64,000 nt of DNA from Janthinobacterium lividum (GCF_023509035.1 NZ_CP075583.1:4960001-5024000), one strand, 5' to 3'; numbered from the stretch's first letter, positions 1-8,956 are shown. A program made the numbers and translations. The notes: generated by a model from the sequence alone, not told the origin.

Positions 1-857
1 TCGCGCCGCCCGCCGTGCAGGGCCGCCATGCGCTGCTGGCCCACGGAATCCATCTTGCCGAAGGCCGCCTGCGCCTTGGCGATAATGTCGTCGTCCAGGT
101 GGCTGATCAGTTCATCGGCCGCGCGCCAAGCCGCCTCGTTCGTTTCGCGCACGATCACGTGCAGGCGGATGCCGAAGCGCACCGTGCGGCCACGCTTGGC
201 GGCGCGCGCGCGGATATCGGCGATCTTTTCCGCCACGGCGGCGGGTGGTTCGCCCCACGTCAGGTAGACGTCCATCTGCTCGGCAGCCAGTTCATGCGCG
301 GGCTCCGACGAGCCACCGAAATACAGCGGCGGATATGGTTTCTGCACGGGCGGATACAGGGTTTTCGCACCCTTCACCTGGATATGCTTGCCCTCGAAAT
401 CATAGCCGGCCGCGCCGCCCTCGCCCGCCAGCGTGGCGCGCCACACCTTGATGAATTCATCGGAGATTTCATAGCGCTTGGCGTGGTCGGCAAAAAGGCC
501 GTCCGCTTCCAGCTCGCCCTGGTCGCCGCCCGTGACAACATTGATCAGCAGGCGCCCGTTCGACAGGCGGTCGAACGTGGACGCCATGCGCACGGCCAGG
601 CCGGGCGTGGACAGGCCGGGCCGCACGGCCACTAAAAATTTGAGTTTTTGCGTCACGCTGATCAGCGACGAGGCCACCACCCACGCGTCTTCGCAGGAGC
701 GGCCCGTGGGCAGCAGCACGCCGTCGTAGCCGAGCGTGTCGGCGGCCACGGCCACCTGGCGCAAATAATCGGCATCGACGGGGCGCGCGCCCTGCGAGGT
801 GCCCAGGTAGCGGCTGTCGCCGTGGGTAGGGATGAACCAGAAGACATTCAATGACAT
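1..857 (-). CDS. ssuD: FMNH2-dependent alkanesulfonate monooxygenase SsuD (C-terminus beyond window edge)
   Basis: SsuD releases sulfite from alkanesulfonates using FMNH2 supplied by SsuE, giving sulfur when sulfate is scarce. The translation begins [19 protein letters not shown] and carries the SsuD-typical stretches [18 protein letters not shown] and [17 protein letters not shown]. 285 codons are visible and the frame is still open at base 1; SsuD is usually about 380 residues, so roughly the last quarter lies outside. ssuA lies 44 bases upstream and ssuE beyond it, transcribed in the same leftward direction. Family membership is seen directly from the conserved bacterial-luciferase-like fold sequence; the sulfonate role is family knowledge supported by context. 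Confidence 0.95.
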   Translation of the reverse strand, partial: MSLNVFWFIPTHGDSRYLGTSQGARPVDADYLRQVAVAADTLGYDGVLLPTGRSCEDAWVVASSLISVTQKLKFLVAVRPGLSTPGLAVRMASTFDRLSNGRLLINVVTGGDQGELEADGLFADHAKRYEISDEFIKVWRATLAGEGGAAGYDFEGKHIQVKGAKTLYPPVQKPYPPLYFGGSSEPAHELAAEQMDVYLTWGEPPAAVAEKIADIRARAAKRGRTVRFGIRLHVIVRETNEAAWRAADELISHLDDDIIAKAQAAFGKMDSVGQQRMAALHGGRR

Positions 858-901
858 GGTGCGCTTTCCTTTGCTTGTTTCTTAGTTTTTTCTTTGTTTG
901 T

Positions 902-1906
902 TTATTTTGTGCTGGTGGCCAGCTGGCGCGCCGGCAGCAGCGCATCCTTAACGATGATCGGTTTCGGAATCAGCTTCAGGCTGGAAAAGGCGTCCGCCAC
1001 CCTTTGCTGCGAAGCGATGACGTCAACCGACACGGGTTTGACGCCATACGCATAGCGCGAGGCGGCCAGCGCCACGACCTCCTTACTCAAGCCCGTCTGT
1101 GCCGACAAAATCGTCGCCACTTCCTCCGGGTTGTTGCGGCCCCAGTCATCGACCTTGGCCACTTCGTCGAGCACGATGCGCAGGATTTCGGGATTTTTTT
1201 CCGCATACGTGCGCGAGGCCAGGTAAAACTGGTAGTTCGCCACCAGGCCCTTGCCATCGGCCAGCACGCGGGCGCCCAGCTGCTTTTCGGCGGCCGCCAG
1301 GAACGGATCCCAGATGGCCCAGGCATCCACGCTGCCCCGCTCGAAGGCGGCGCGCGCATCGGCCGGCGGCAGGAACACGGGCTGGATATCGGCGTACGCG
1401 ACACCGGCCTTTTCCAGCGCCTTCAATAACAGGTAATGCACGTTCGAGCCCTTGTTCAGGGCGACCTTCTTGCCCTTCAAGTCGGCCAAGGTGCGCAAGC
1501 CGGAACCCTTGGGCACGACGATGGCTTCGCTGGCCGGCGACGCCGGCTCATTGCCGACATACACCAGGTTGGCGCCGGCCGCCTGGGCAAAAATAGGCGG
1601 CGCCTCGCCCACCGTGCCGAAATCGATACTGCCCACGTTCAGGCCTTCGAGCAGCACGGGGCCGGCCGGGAACTCCGTCCATTTCACGCCCACGCCCTGC
1701 TCGGCCAGGCGTTTTTCCAGCGTGCCGCGCCCTTTGAGCAGGGTCAAGGTGCCGTATTTCTGGTAGCCGATACGCAGCTGTACCTCTCCCTTGGCCTGCG
1801 CCTGCGCCACGGCCGGCATGCCGGCCGCCATCACGCCGGCGGCAGCGGCAAACAGCAAGCCCAAAGTGGTACGGCGCGAGAGTCGTTGTGCGTGGCGGTG
1901 TGTCAT
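902..1906 (-). CDS. ssuA: Aliphatic sulfonate ABC transporter substrate-binding protein SsuA
   Basis: Periplasmic binding protein that delivers sulfonates to an SsuBC importer. The 334-residue protein opens with a Tat/Sec-like leader (RRTT followed by a hydrophobic Ala-rich core ending AQAQA) and continues with the NMT1/THI5-like fold: IGYQKYGTL near the mature N-terminus, the GEAPPIFAQAAGA loop, DLKGKKVALNKGSN, and GSVDAWAIWDPF in the second lobe. It lies between ssuE (25 bases upstream) and ssuD (44 bases downstream), so the order is ssuE-ssuA-ssuD as in other proteobacterial ssu operons. A second, diverged SsuA-like protein lies at 6304-7293; the two probably differ in substrate range. Confidence 0.93.
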   Translation of the reverse strand: MTHRHAQRLSRRTTLGLLFAAAAGVMAAGMPAVAQAQAKGEVQLRIGYQKYGTLTLLKGRGTLEKRLAEQGVGVKWTEFPAGPVLLEGLNVGSIDFGTVGEAPPIFAQAAGANLVYVGNEPASPASEAIVVPKGSGLRTLADLKGKKVALNKGSNVHYLLLKALEKAGVAYADIQPVFLPPADARAAFERGSVDAWAIWDPFLAAAEKQLGARVLADGKGLVANYQFYLASRTYAEKNPEILRIVLDEVAKVDDWGRNNPEEVATILSAQTGLSKEVVALAASRYAYGVKPVSVDVIASQQRVADAFSSLKLIPKPIIVKDALLPARQLATSTK

Positions 1907-1930
1907 GGCGGTTCCTTGGTCGGTGAATAA

Positions 1931-2551
1931 TCAGGCGGCTTGATAGTGCGGCGCGTACGGCTGGTCTTGCAGCGAACGCACGGGTACGGAGATATCGCTG
2001 GGCGCGGGCGGGCGCCGGCCCTGCAGCACGAACAGGCCACTGGAGAGTTCCTCGATGCCAGCCTGCACGCGTTCGGCAATCGGCGCGTCCAGGCTCAGGC
2101 CCCGCTCTTCGTGCCAGTCCAGCTGCTGCGCATTGGCATAAATGCTGGTGAAGACTTGCTTGGCGCCCAGCGCATGCAGCACGGGACGCAGCGCATAGTC
2201 GAGCGCCAGGGTGTGGGCATGGCCGCCGCCCGTGGCCAGCGGCAGCACCAGTTTGCCGGCCAGGCCATCTTGCGGCAGCAAGTCGAGGAAGGCTTTCAGC
2301 AACCCCAGATACGAAGCCTTGTAGATGGGCGTGGCGATCACGATGGCGTCGGCGTCGGCCACGGCGCGCACGGCCCGGGCAATCGCCGCGTCGTCGTAGT
2401 CGGCCAGCAGCAAGGCGCGCGCCGGCAAGTCGCGCACATGCAGCTTGGCGTAGCTATGGCCCTGCAGCGCCAGTTGTTCGCCGATATGCAGCAGCAGACG
2501 GCTGGAACTCGATGGGAGTTGCGGGCTGCCGCCCAATAACAAGATGCTCAT
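1931..2551 (-). CDS. ssuE: NADPH-dependent FMN reductase SsuE
   Basis: Flavodoxin-fold reductase that supplies FMNH2 to SsuD. The 206-residue reading starts MSILLLGGSPQLPSSSSRLL, where the GGSPxxxSxxxxL segment binds the FMN phosphate; IVIATPIYKASYLGLLKAFLDLLP is the second flavin-contacting loop (seen in parts), followed by LPLATGGGHAH. The start at 2551 is preferred over an in-frame codon at 2614 because the extra 21 residues do not resemble the family and a purine-rich AGGGACGGG lies just upstream of 2551. First gene of the leftward ssu operon, facing the sfnB-like operon across a 253-base divergent promoter region. Confidence 0.92.
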   Translation of the reverse strand: MSILLLGGSPQLPSSSSRLLLHIGEQLALQGHSYAKLHVRDLPARALLLADYDDAAIARAVRAVADADAIVIATPIYKASYLGLLKAFLDLLPQDGLAGKLVLPLATGGGHAHTLALDYALRPVLHALGAKQVFTSIYANAQQLDWHEERGLSLDAPIAERVQAGIEELSSGLFVLQGRRPPAPSDISVPVRSLQDQPYAPHYQAA

Positions 2552-2804
2552 GTGATGCCCGTCCCTGTACGTTGTCGGATTGGAGTTGCTCGGATGCTTG
2601 CAGCCTATCGCCATCAGCAGCCGTGTAAAACGAATGCTTTCGCGCTTCGATATGCGTTTTTTGACTATCCGGGCCTGACGCCCCGCAAGCGAAGACGCCG
2701 GTCCGCGCGCGGCTTTTTTCGCATATCCATGCGCGGTTTTCTTCGTGTACGGCGCACGCCTGGCGGTGCAATATCGGTCTCATCGTCTTTCTGGAATCTG
2801 TCCC
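2552..2804. promoter_or_regulatory. Divergent promoter region between the two sulfur operons
   Basis: A 253-base gap with no gene. It separates ssuE (leftward) from the sfnB-like gene (rightward). Two TATGCG-type half sites in T-rich surroundings stand out: a 21-base imperfect palindrome at 2649-2669 (see separate entry) and CGCATATC at 2720-2727 followed by CCATGCG. I infer binding of a LysR-type sulfur regulator such as CysB/Cbl/SsuR; no -35/-10 pair could be assigned with confidence. Confidence 0.5.
2649..2669. promoter_or_regulatory. Candidate sulfur-regulator operator, 8-5-8 architecture
   Basis: GATATGCG, then TTTTT, then TGACTATC. The outer bases GATA/TATC are palindromic. The geometry equals the perfect 8-5-8 palindrome at 12412-12432 upstream of the serine acetyltransferase gene: TATGCG arms around a five-base homopolymer. 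LysR-type operators often contain T-N11-A, which the 12412 copy has. Shared sequence next to two sulfur-related operons suggests a common regulator; this is inference from two sites only. Confidence 0.4.
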
Positions 2805-4019
2805 ATGTCTAGCGCTTTTCTCCAAGCAGCCCGCCCCGTCGCTCCCGCAGCCGAACCCCTGCAGGACGCCATCAGCATCGCAACAAAGCTGGCCGCGCGC
2901 CTGGCCGAAACGGCCAATGCCCGCGACCAGGCCGGCGGCCATGCGGCGCAGGAGCGTGAATGGCTGCGCGAATCAGGCTTGCTCACCTTGTCGATCCCCG
3001 TGGAATTCAGCGGCCAGGGTGCATCCTGGCCCCTCGTGTACCAGGTGATACGCATCCTGGCACGGGCCGACAGCGCGCTGGCGCATGTCTTCGGCTTCCA
3101 CCATTTGCAGCTGGCCGGCTTGCAGCTGTATGGCAGCGCGCAGCAGCAGCGCCGCCTGCTCACCTTGACCGTCGACGAACGCCTGTTCTGGGGCAATGCC
3201 TTGAATCCGCTCGACAAACGGGTCACGGCCACGGACAGCGAAGACGGCTACCTCCTCGACGGCATCAAGAGCTTTTCTTCCGGCTCCGTCGGTTCCGACT
3301 GGCTGACGATCTCTGCCTGGCACGCGCCCACGCAGACGGCGCTGATCGCCGCCCTGCCCACGCGCCAGGATGGCGTGACCGTGCAGGCGGACTGGGACGC
3401 CTTCGGCCAGCGCCAGACGGACAGCGGCAATGTGCATTTTCAAGGAGTCGCCTTGCCGCGGGAACTGGTGCTGCAGGCGCCCTCGCAGGCCGCCACGCCG
3501 CAAGCCACCGTGCGCTCGCAGATTGCGCAGCTGATCATGAGCAACCTGTATCTGGGCATCGCCGAAGGCGCGTTCGAGGCGGCGCGCCGCTACACGGACG
3601 AACAGGCGAAAGCCTGGTTTGCCTCGGGCGTGGCCAAGGCAACGGACGACCCTTTGATCCAGCACCGCTACGGCCAGCTGTGGCTCTTGCTGCGTCCCGC
3701 GCAAGTGTTGGCCGACGCGGCGGCGCAGGAACTGGAAAAAGTGTTCCGCAAGGGCGCGCTGGTGACGGCGCGCGAACGGGGCTTGCTGGCCGTGGCCGTG
3801 GCCGAAGCCAAGTGCCTGGCGCACAAGGCGGGACTGGAAATCAGCAGCCAGATGTTCGAACTGACGGGCGCCCGCTCCACCTCGGCCCAATACGGCTTCG
3901 ACCGCTACTGGCGCAACGTGCGCGTGCATACCCTGCACGACCCCATCGATTACAAGCTGCGCGACCTGGGACGCTTTGCCTTGAATGGCACGGTGCCCGA
4001 GCCGACGGCTTACTCGTAA
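2805..4019 (+). CDS. SfnB-family sulfur-acquisition flavin oxidoreductase (acyl-CoA dehydrogenase fold)
   Basis: A 404-residue acyl-CoA-dehydrogenase-like protein of the group that includes SfnB and DszC-type monooxygenases, which act on organosulfur compounds with reduced flavin rather than on acyl-CoA. Visible family features: REWLRESGLLTLSIPVEFSGQGASW in the N-terminal helical domain (in parts), FWGNALNPLDKRVTATDSEDGYLLDG in the beta domain, and a C-terminal helical domain ending FDRYWRNVRVHTLHDPIDYK, typical of this branch. The ATG at 2805 is chosen; an in-frame GTG at 2745 adds 20 residues without family resemblance. It heads a rightward operon (next gene 21 bases on) of organosulfur uptake and oxidation genes. 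The exact substrate cannot be read from sequence. Confidence 0.8.
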   Translation: MSSAFLQAARPVAPAAEPLQDAISIATKLAARLAETANARDQAGGHAAQEREWLRESGLLTLSIPVEFSGQGASWPLVYQVIRILARADSALAHVFGFHHLQLAGLQLYGSAQQQRRLLTLTVDERLFWGNALNPLDKRVTATDSEDGYLLDGIKSFSSGSVGSDWLTISAWHAPTQTALIAALPTRQDGVTVQADWDAFGQRQTDSGNVHFQGVALPRELVLQAPSQAATPQATVRSQIAQLIMSNLYLGIAEGAFEAARRYTDEQAKAWFASGVAKATDDPLIQHRYGQLWLLLRPAQVLADAAAQELEKVFRKGALVTARERGLLAVAVAEAKCLAHKAGLEISSQMFELTGARSTSAQYGFDRYWRNVRVHTLHDPIDYKLRDLGRFALNGTVPEPTAYS

Positions 4020-4040
4020 TTCAACCACCAAGGAGCCACC

Positions 4041-4880
4041 ATGACCATCGCCCGCCGCACTGTATTGCTTACCGCCCTGAGCCTCGCCCTGGCCAGCAGC
4101 TTTGTCCACGCCAAGGACCCGAAAGACATCACCATCGGCACCAGCGCCGGGCCGTACGCGGACCAGATCAAGCTGGGCATCAAGCCTATCCTGGAAAAAC
4201 AGGGCTACAAGGTCAAGCTGGTGGAGTTCAATGACTACATCCAGCCAAACTTCGCGCTGGCCGAGGGTTCGCTGGACGCCAATGTGTTCCAGCACATCGT
4301 CTACCTGAAGAAATTCGCGCTGGAACACAAGCTGGCCCTGACGGACCTGATCACGATACCCACGGCGCCGATTGCCATCTACAGCAAGAAGCACAAGACG
4401 CTCGATGACGTGAAGGAAGGCACGACGGTGGGCTTGCCGAACGATCCGACCAACCAGGCGCGCGCGCTGGTGCTGCTCGACCAGCTGGGATGGATCAAGC
4501 TGCGCGCCAGCTTCGACCCCGTGCGCGCGTCGGAAAAGGATATCGCCGTCAACACGAAGAAAATCAAGCTGCTGCCGCTGGAGGCGGCGCAACTGCCACG
4601 TTCACTGGGCGACACCGACTACTCCTTCATCAACGGCAATTACGCGCTGGCGTCGGGGCTGAAGCTGACGGATGCGCTGGTGGCCGAGAAAATCTCGCCC
4701 AATTACATCAACCTGGTGGCTGTGCGCACGGCGGACAAGGACAAGCAGTTCGCGAAAGACCTGGCGGCCGCCTACCGTTCGCGCGAATTCCTCGACATCA
4801 CGAATAAACACTTTGCCGGCTATTCGAAACCCGATTACCAGCAAGCGTTGCAGACGGCCGCAAACTCAGTAAGCAAATAA
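4041..4880 (+). CDS. MetQ/NlpA-family substrate-binding protein
   Basis: Periplasmic binding protein of the MetQ family (279 residues, normal length). It has a cleavable Sec signal ending FVHA-KD and no lipobox cysteine, unlike classical lipoprotein MetQ. Recognisable motifs are ITIGTSAGPYADQ, VEFNDYIQPNFALAEGSLDANVFQH, and GLPNDPTNQARALVLL. No MetN or MetI partner is encoded nearby, so it either shares the transporter encoded three genes downstream or works with a distant MetNI. Its position between an SfnB-like dehydrogenase and an FMN monooxygenase suggests a sulfur-containing ligand such as methionine or its oxides; this is inference. Confidence 0.85.
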   Translation: MTIARRTVLLTALSLALASSFVHAKDPKDITIGTSAGPYADQIKLGIKPILEKQGYKVKLVEFNDYIQPNFALAEGSLDANVFQHIVYLKKFALEHKLALTDLITIPTAPIAIYSKKHKTLDDVKEGTTVGLPNDPTNQARALVLLDQLGWIKLRASFDPVRASEKDIAVNTKKIKLLPLEAAQLPRSLGDTDYSFINGNYALASGLKLTDALVAEKISPNYINLVAVRTADKDKQFAKDLAAAYRSREFLDITNKHFAGYSKPDYQQALQTAANSVSK

Positions 4881-4883
4881 GCC

Positions 4884-6275
4884 ATGGCAAAGACGATACG
4901 CTTCAACGCCTTCCAGATGAATACCGTGGGCCACCAGTCACCGGGACTGTGGACGCATGCGCGCGACCGCAGCCATCGCTATACCGATCCGCAACACTGG
5001 ACGGAACTGGCGCGGCTGCTGGAAGCGGGCCTGTTCGACGCGGTGTTCCTGGCCGACGTGCTGGGCGTGTATGACGTGTACCGGGGCAGCCTCGATGCGA
5101 CCCTGGAACACGGCGTGCAGGTGCCGCTGAACGACCCGCTGGCCCTCGTGCCCATCATGGCGCAGGCCACCGCGCACCTGGGTTTCGGTGTCACCTGCGC
5201 CCTCACCTACGAACACCCGTACACGTTCGCGCGGCGCATCTCCACCCTGGACCACCTGACGGGTGGGCGCATCGGCTGGAATATCGTCACCGGCTACCTC
5301 GATAGCGCGGCGCGCAATCTGGGCTTGAGCCAGCAACTGGGCCACGACGAGCGCTACGACCTGGCCGACGAATACCTGGACGTCGTCTACAAGCTGTGGG
5401 AAAAAAGCTGGGATGACGACGCCGTCGTCAACGACAAGGTGCGCGGCATCTACGCCGATCCGGCCCGCGTGCATCCGATCAACCATGCCGGGCGCCACTA
5501 CCAGGTGCCCGGCATCCATTTGTGCGAGCCGTCGCCGCAGCGCACGCCGCTGCTGTACCAGGCGGGCACCTCGCCACGCGGCACGCGCTTTGCGGCGCGC
5601 CACGCGGAAGCCACCTTTGTCAGTGGTCCCAGCAAGACAGTCGTCAAGCGTTATGCCGACGACTTGCGCGCCGCCGTGCGGCAAAGCGGGCGCGATGGCG
5701 ACGCACTGCTGATCTACGCCCAGGCGCTGGTCATCACGGGTGCCACGGAAGAAGAGGCGCGCGCCAAGCATGCCGACTACCTGCGACACGTGAACATCGA
5801 GGCGGCGCTGGTGCTGCTGTCCGGCTGGACGGGCGTCGATTTCAGCCGCTATCCGCTCGACGCCACCATCGACTATATCGATTCCCCGGCCGGCCGCTCG
5901 GCCCTGGCCTCGTTCAGCCAGGCCGACCCGGACCGCACGTGGACGGTGCGCGAAGCTGCCGAATACATAGGCCTGGGCGGACGCGGCCCCGTGCTGGTGG
6001 GCGATGCGCGCCAAGTGGCCGACCAGCTGGAAAGCTGGCTGGACGAGACAGGCATCGACGGGTTCAACCTGGCCTTCGCCGTGGCCCACGACAGCATGGC
6101 CGACGTGGTGGCCCACATCGTGCCGGAACTGCAGCGGCGCGGCCGCTATCGCACCCATTACGAGGAAGGCAGCTTGCGCCACAAGGTCTTCGGCCAGGGT
6201 CCGCGCCTGCCCGCCGGTCATGCGGGCCGCCAGGTCAGCATCGCGCCCGCCGACGCAGCCCTGGCAGCGGCCTGA
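4884..6275 (+). CDS. LLM-class FMN-dependent monooxygenase (NtaA/SnaA/DszA type)
   Basis: A 463-residue two-component flavin monooxygenase of the bacterial-luciferase superfamily, NtaA/SnaA/SoxA(DszA) branch. These enzymes use FMNH2 from a partner reductase to cleave C-S or C-N bonds. Motifs seen: FNAFQMNTVGHQSPGLW at the start, FDAVFLADVLGVYDVY, the active-site region ALTYEHPYTFARRISTLDHL, GRIGWNIVTGYLDSAARNLG, and LYQAGTSPRGTRFAARHAEA. It starts 3 bases after the MetQ-like gene and 28 bases before an SsuA-like gene. SsuE, encoded across the divergent promoter, is a plausible reductase partner. Substrate unknown; an organosulfur compound is inferred from context. Confidence 0.88.
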   Translation: MAKTIRFNAFQMNTVGHQSPGLWTHARDRSHRYTDPQHWTELARLLEAGLFDAVFLADVLGVYDVYRGSLDATLEHGVQVPLNDPLALVPIMAQATAHLGFGVTCALTYEHPYTFARRISTLDHLTGGRIGWNIVTGYLDSAARNLGLSQQLGHDERYDLADEYLDVVYKLWEKSWDDDAVVNDKVRGIYADPARVHPINHAGRHYQVPGIHLCEPSPQRTPLLYQAGTSPRGTRFAARHAEATFVSGPSKTVVKRYADDLRAAVRQSGRDGDALLIYAQALVITGATEEEARAKHADYLRHVNIEAALVLLSGWTGVDFSRYPLDATIDYIDSPAGRSALASFSQADPDRTWTVREAAEYIGLGGRGPVLVGDARQVADQLESWLDETGIDGFNLAFAVAHDSMADVVAHIVPELQRRGRYRTHYEEGSLRHKVFGQGPRLPAGHAGRQVSIAPADAALAAA

Positions 6276-6303
6276 CGCATCAGATTACCCATTCAAGGAC
6301 ACC

Positions 6304-7293
6304 ATGAAACGCAGAACCATCTTGCAACTGGCCGCCAGCGGCGCCACCCTCGCCGCCTTGCCCAGCCTCACCAGCGCCGCCACGCAAGCGCCGCTGAAGG
6401 AGCTGCGCCTCGACTACGCTTATTATTCCCCCACCAGCCTGGTGCTGCGCCGCTTCGGCTGGCTGGAAGAAGCATTCAAGCCCGATGGCACCAGCATCAA
6501 GTGGGTCCTCAGCGCGGGCAGCAACCGCGCGCTCGAATACCTGAACGCCAATAGCATCGACATCGGTTCGAGCGCAGGCCTGGCCGCGCTGCTGGCGCGC
6601 GCCAACGGCAATCCCATCCGCGCGCCGTATATTTTTTCGCGCCCCGAGTGGACGGCGCTGGTGGTACGCAAGGATAGCCCCATCCGCAGCATCGCCGACT
6701 TGAAGGGCAAGAAGGTCGCTGCCACCAAGGGCACCGACCCATATCTGTTTCTGCTGCGGTCATTGAAGACGGCGGGCCTGAAACGCGGCGACATCGAACA
6801 CGTCAGCCTGCAGCATGCCGACGGCCGCGCGGCGCTGGAGCAGGGCAAAGTCGACGCCTGGGCCGGACTCGATCCGCACATGGCCGCCAGCGAACTGGAA
6901 GCTGGTTCGCGCCTGATCTACCGCAACGTGGCCTTCAATACCTACGGTTTCCTGAACGTGCGCGAAGACTTCCTGGCCAGCCGCCCGGCCGAAGTGGGCA
7001 AGGTGATACAGGCCTACGAACGGGCGCGCGCCTGGATACGCACCTATCCGGCCGAGGCGGCAAAAATCCTGTCGGAGGAGGCCAAAGTCAGCCTGCCGGT
7101 GGCGCTGCTGCAGATAAAACTGCGCAGTGACTTCAGCAATCCGCAGCCGTCGAGCGAACATGTGAAAGCACTGCTGGTGGCGGCGCCCATCCTCGTCGAC
7201 GAAGCGCTGGTCAAGCCGGGCGCCGACTTGAACCGCGCCATCGCGGACCTGGTCGACACGCGCTTCGCCCAGCCTTTTATCAGCAAGGCGTAA
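6304..7293 (+). CDS. SsuA-like sulfonate/organosulfur ABC transporter substrate-binding protein
   Basis: Second SsuA-type binding protein of the window, 329 residues. The start MKRRTILQLAASGATLAALP is a short Tat-like leader (KRR then a hydrophobic stretch, cleavage near SAA-TQ). The fold signatures are DYAYYSPTSLVLRRFGWLEE, GSAGLAALLARANG, DLKGKKVAATKGTDPYLFLLR and QGKVDAWAGLDPHMA. It is 6 bases upstream of the permease gene, and the three-gene set forms a full importer. Reading frame continues upstream of 6304 into the preceding gene, but the ATG at 6304 gives the signal peptide and follows the purine stretch AAGGA. Substrate class from family; exact ligand unknown. Confidence 0.88.
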   Translation: MKRRTILQLAASGATLAALPSLTSAATQAPLKELRLDYAYYSPTSLVLRRFGWLEEAFKPDGTSIKWVLSAGSNRALEYLNANSIDIGSSAGLAALLARANGNPIRAPYIFSRPEWTALVVRKDSPIRSIADLKGKKVAATKGTDPYLFLLRSLKTAGLKRGDIEHVSLQHADGRAALEQGKVDAWAGLDPHMAASELEAGSRLIYRNVAFNTYGFLNVREDFLASRPAEVGKVIQAYERARAWIRTYPAEAAKILSEEAKVSLPVALLQIKLRSDFSNPQPSSEHVKALLVAAPILVDEALVKPGADLNRAIADLVDTRFAQPFISKA

Positions 7294-7299
7294 GCGATC

Positions 7300-8130
7300 A
7301 TGGCCAGAGACACGCTCGCCGCGCCAGCATCGGCCCGCGACACCGGTGTGCGGCACAGGCTCTTTTGCCAGCCTTTGCCACGCGCGGCACTGGGCCTGCT
7401 GCTACCCGCCCTGGCGCTGCTGGCGGCGGAACTCGGCGTGCGCACGGGCGCCATCCCCGCCAACCTGCTGCCGGCGCCCAGCGACATCGGCGCCACCATT
7501 GCCGAGCTGGCGCGCCAGGGACTGGTCGGCCATGTGCTGGCGAGTACCATGCGCGTGGCCATCGGCTTTGCGGGCGGCGCGCTGCTGGCCATCGTGCTCG
7601 GAGCGGCCGTGGGCTTGAACCGCACGATAGAGACGCTGCTCGACCCCACGTTCCAGGCCCTGCGCGCGATTCCCTCGCTGGCCTGGGTGCCCTTGCTGCT
7701 GCTATGGCTGGGCATCGATGAAGCACCCAAACTGGTCCTGATCGGCATCGGCGCCTTCTTCCCCGTCTACATGGGCGTGGCGTCGGGCATCCGCGACGTG
7801 GACCGCAAGCTGATCGACGCGGCACGCCTGTACCGTTTGAGCCGCCCCGCGCTGGCGCGGCGCGTGCTGCTGCCAGCCGCGCTGCCCGCCATCTTCACGG
7901 GCTTGCGCAACGGTTTGAGCCTGGCCTGGATGTTCATGGTGGCGGCCGAACTGATCGCCGCCAGCCAGGGCCTCGGTTATCTGCTCAGCGACGGACGCGA
8001 AACGAGCCGCGCCGACATCGTACTGGCCGCCATCGTGCTGCTGGCCGTGCTGGGCAAGGCTAGCGACAGCCTGATGCAGCGCCTGGAAACCCGCTTGCTT
8101 GCCTGGCGCGACAGCTATGCCACTCCCTGA
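7300..8130 (+). CDS. ABC transporter permease, SsuC family
   Basis: Inner-membrane permease (276 residues) of the SsuC/TauC family. About six hydrophobic segments are seen, beginning with PRAALGLLLPALALLAAELG. The cytoplasmic EAA-type loop reads DAARLYRLSRPALARRVLLP followed by AALPAIFTGLRNGLSLAW, as in sulfonate/nitrate/taurine permeases. It starts 6 bases after the binding-protein gene and is followed 15 bases later by the ATPase gene. Together with 6304-7293 and 8146-8880 it forms one importer. N-terminal extension of about 25 polar residues before the first membrane segment is normal for the family. Confidence 0.9.
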   Translation: MARDTLAAPASARDTGVRHRLFCQPLPRAALGLLLPALALLAAELGVRTGAIPANLLPAPSDIGATIAELARQGLVGHVLASTMRVAIGFAGGALLAIVLGAAVGLNRTIETLLDPTFQALRAIPSLAWVPLLLLWLGIDEAPKLVLIGIGAFFPVYMGVASGIRDVDRKLIDAARLYRLSRPALARRVLLPAALPAIFTGLRNGLSLAWMFMVAAELIAASQGLGYLLSDGRETSRADIVLAAIVLLAVLGKASDSLMQRLETRLLAWRDSYATP

Positions 8131-8145
8131 CGAAAGCGGCCCCGC

Positions 8146-8880
8146 ATGACTGCCCTGCTTGACATTGCCATCCATGACAAATCCTATGGCGCGCGGCGCG
8201 TGCTGCACAATCTGCAATTGCAGCTGCGCCAGGGCGAAATCGTCAGCCTGATCGGCGCCAGCGGCTGCGGCAAAAGCAGCCTGCTGTACATCTTGGCCGG
8301 TCTCGATACGGACTTTCGCGGCGCCCTGCGCCTCGACGGCAAGCTGCTGGCGGGAGTGCACGCTGACATTGGCCTGATCTTCCAGGAACCGCGCCTGTTT
8401 CCCTGGCTGACGGTGGCGCAAAACATCGCCTTCGGCCTCGGTGCTGGTGGCGAACACGATCCCAGGGTCGCGCAGTTGCTGGAGGAAGTGGGCTTGCAAG
8501 GCCACGCGGACAGCCTGCCCAAGCAGCTGTCGGGCGGCCAGGCGCAGCGGGCGGCGATTGCCCGCGGCCTGTTTGGCCAGCCCCGCATCCTGCTGCTGGA
8601 CGAACCGTTTTCCGCCGTCGACGCATTTACCCGCATGAAACTGCAAGACTTGCTGGCCGCCGTCGCCGCGCGCCATGGATTGAGCGTGCTGCTGGTCACG
8701 CATGATATCGACGAAGCGCTGTACCTGAGCGACCGCATCGTCATGCTCGATACGCGCGCCGCACCGCCGCGCGCCCATTACCAGGTGACAGCATCCCGGC
8801 CCCGTCTGCGCACGCCGACGGCGCAAGCCGCGTTGAAGGAGACCATCCTCGGCGAACTGCACGCCGCGCACGCGTTTTGA
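8146..8880 (+). CDS. ABC transporter ATP-binding protein, SsuB family
   Basis: Cytoplasmic ATPase of the importer (244 residues). All nucleotide-binding motifs are present: Walker A GASGCGKSS (about residues 37-45), Q-loop FQEPRLFPW (79-87; EPRLFPW is characteristic of the SsuB/TauB/NrtD group), signature LSGGQAQR (128-135), Walker B RILLLDEP (147-154), and H-loop histidine in VTHDIDE (186). Last gene of the rightward sulfur operon; no terminator hairpin with a T-run was seen in the 76 bases that follow. Confidence 0.93.
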   Translation: MTALLDIAIHDKSYGARRVLHNLQLQLRQGEIVSLIGASGCGKSSLLYILAGLDTDFRGALRLDGKLLAGVHADIGLIFQEPRLFPWLTVAQNIAFGLGAGGEHDPRVAQLLEEVGLQGHADSLPKQLSGGQAQRAAIARGLFGQPRILLLDEPFSAVDAFTRMKLQDLLAAVAARHGLSVLLVTHDIDEALYLSDRIVMLDTRAAPPRAHYQVTASRPRLRTPTAQAALKETILGELHAAHAF

Positions 8881-8956
8881 GGCTGCTGCATGGCCGCCAG
8901 TGACAAGCCTGGGCATTCATGTTAGTTTGCCATCTTGAAAACAGACAGGCGGCTAC

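Noticed and set aside
2973..4592. A 539-codon open frame opposite the SfnB-like and MetQ-like genes
   Set aside because: Antisense to two genes with clear family motifs and crosses their boundary.
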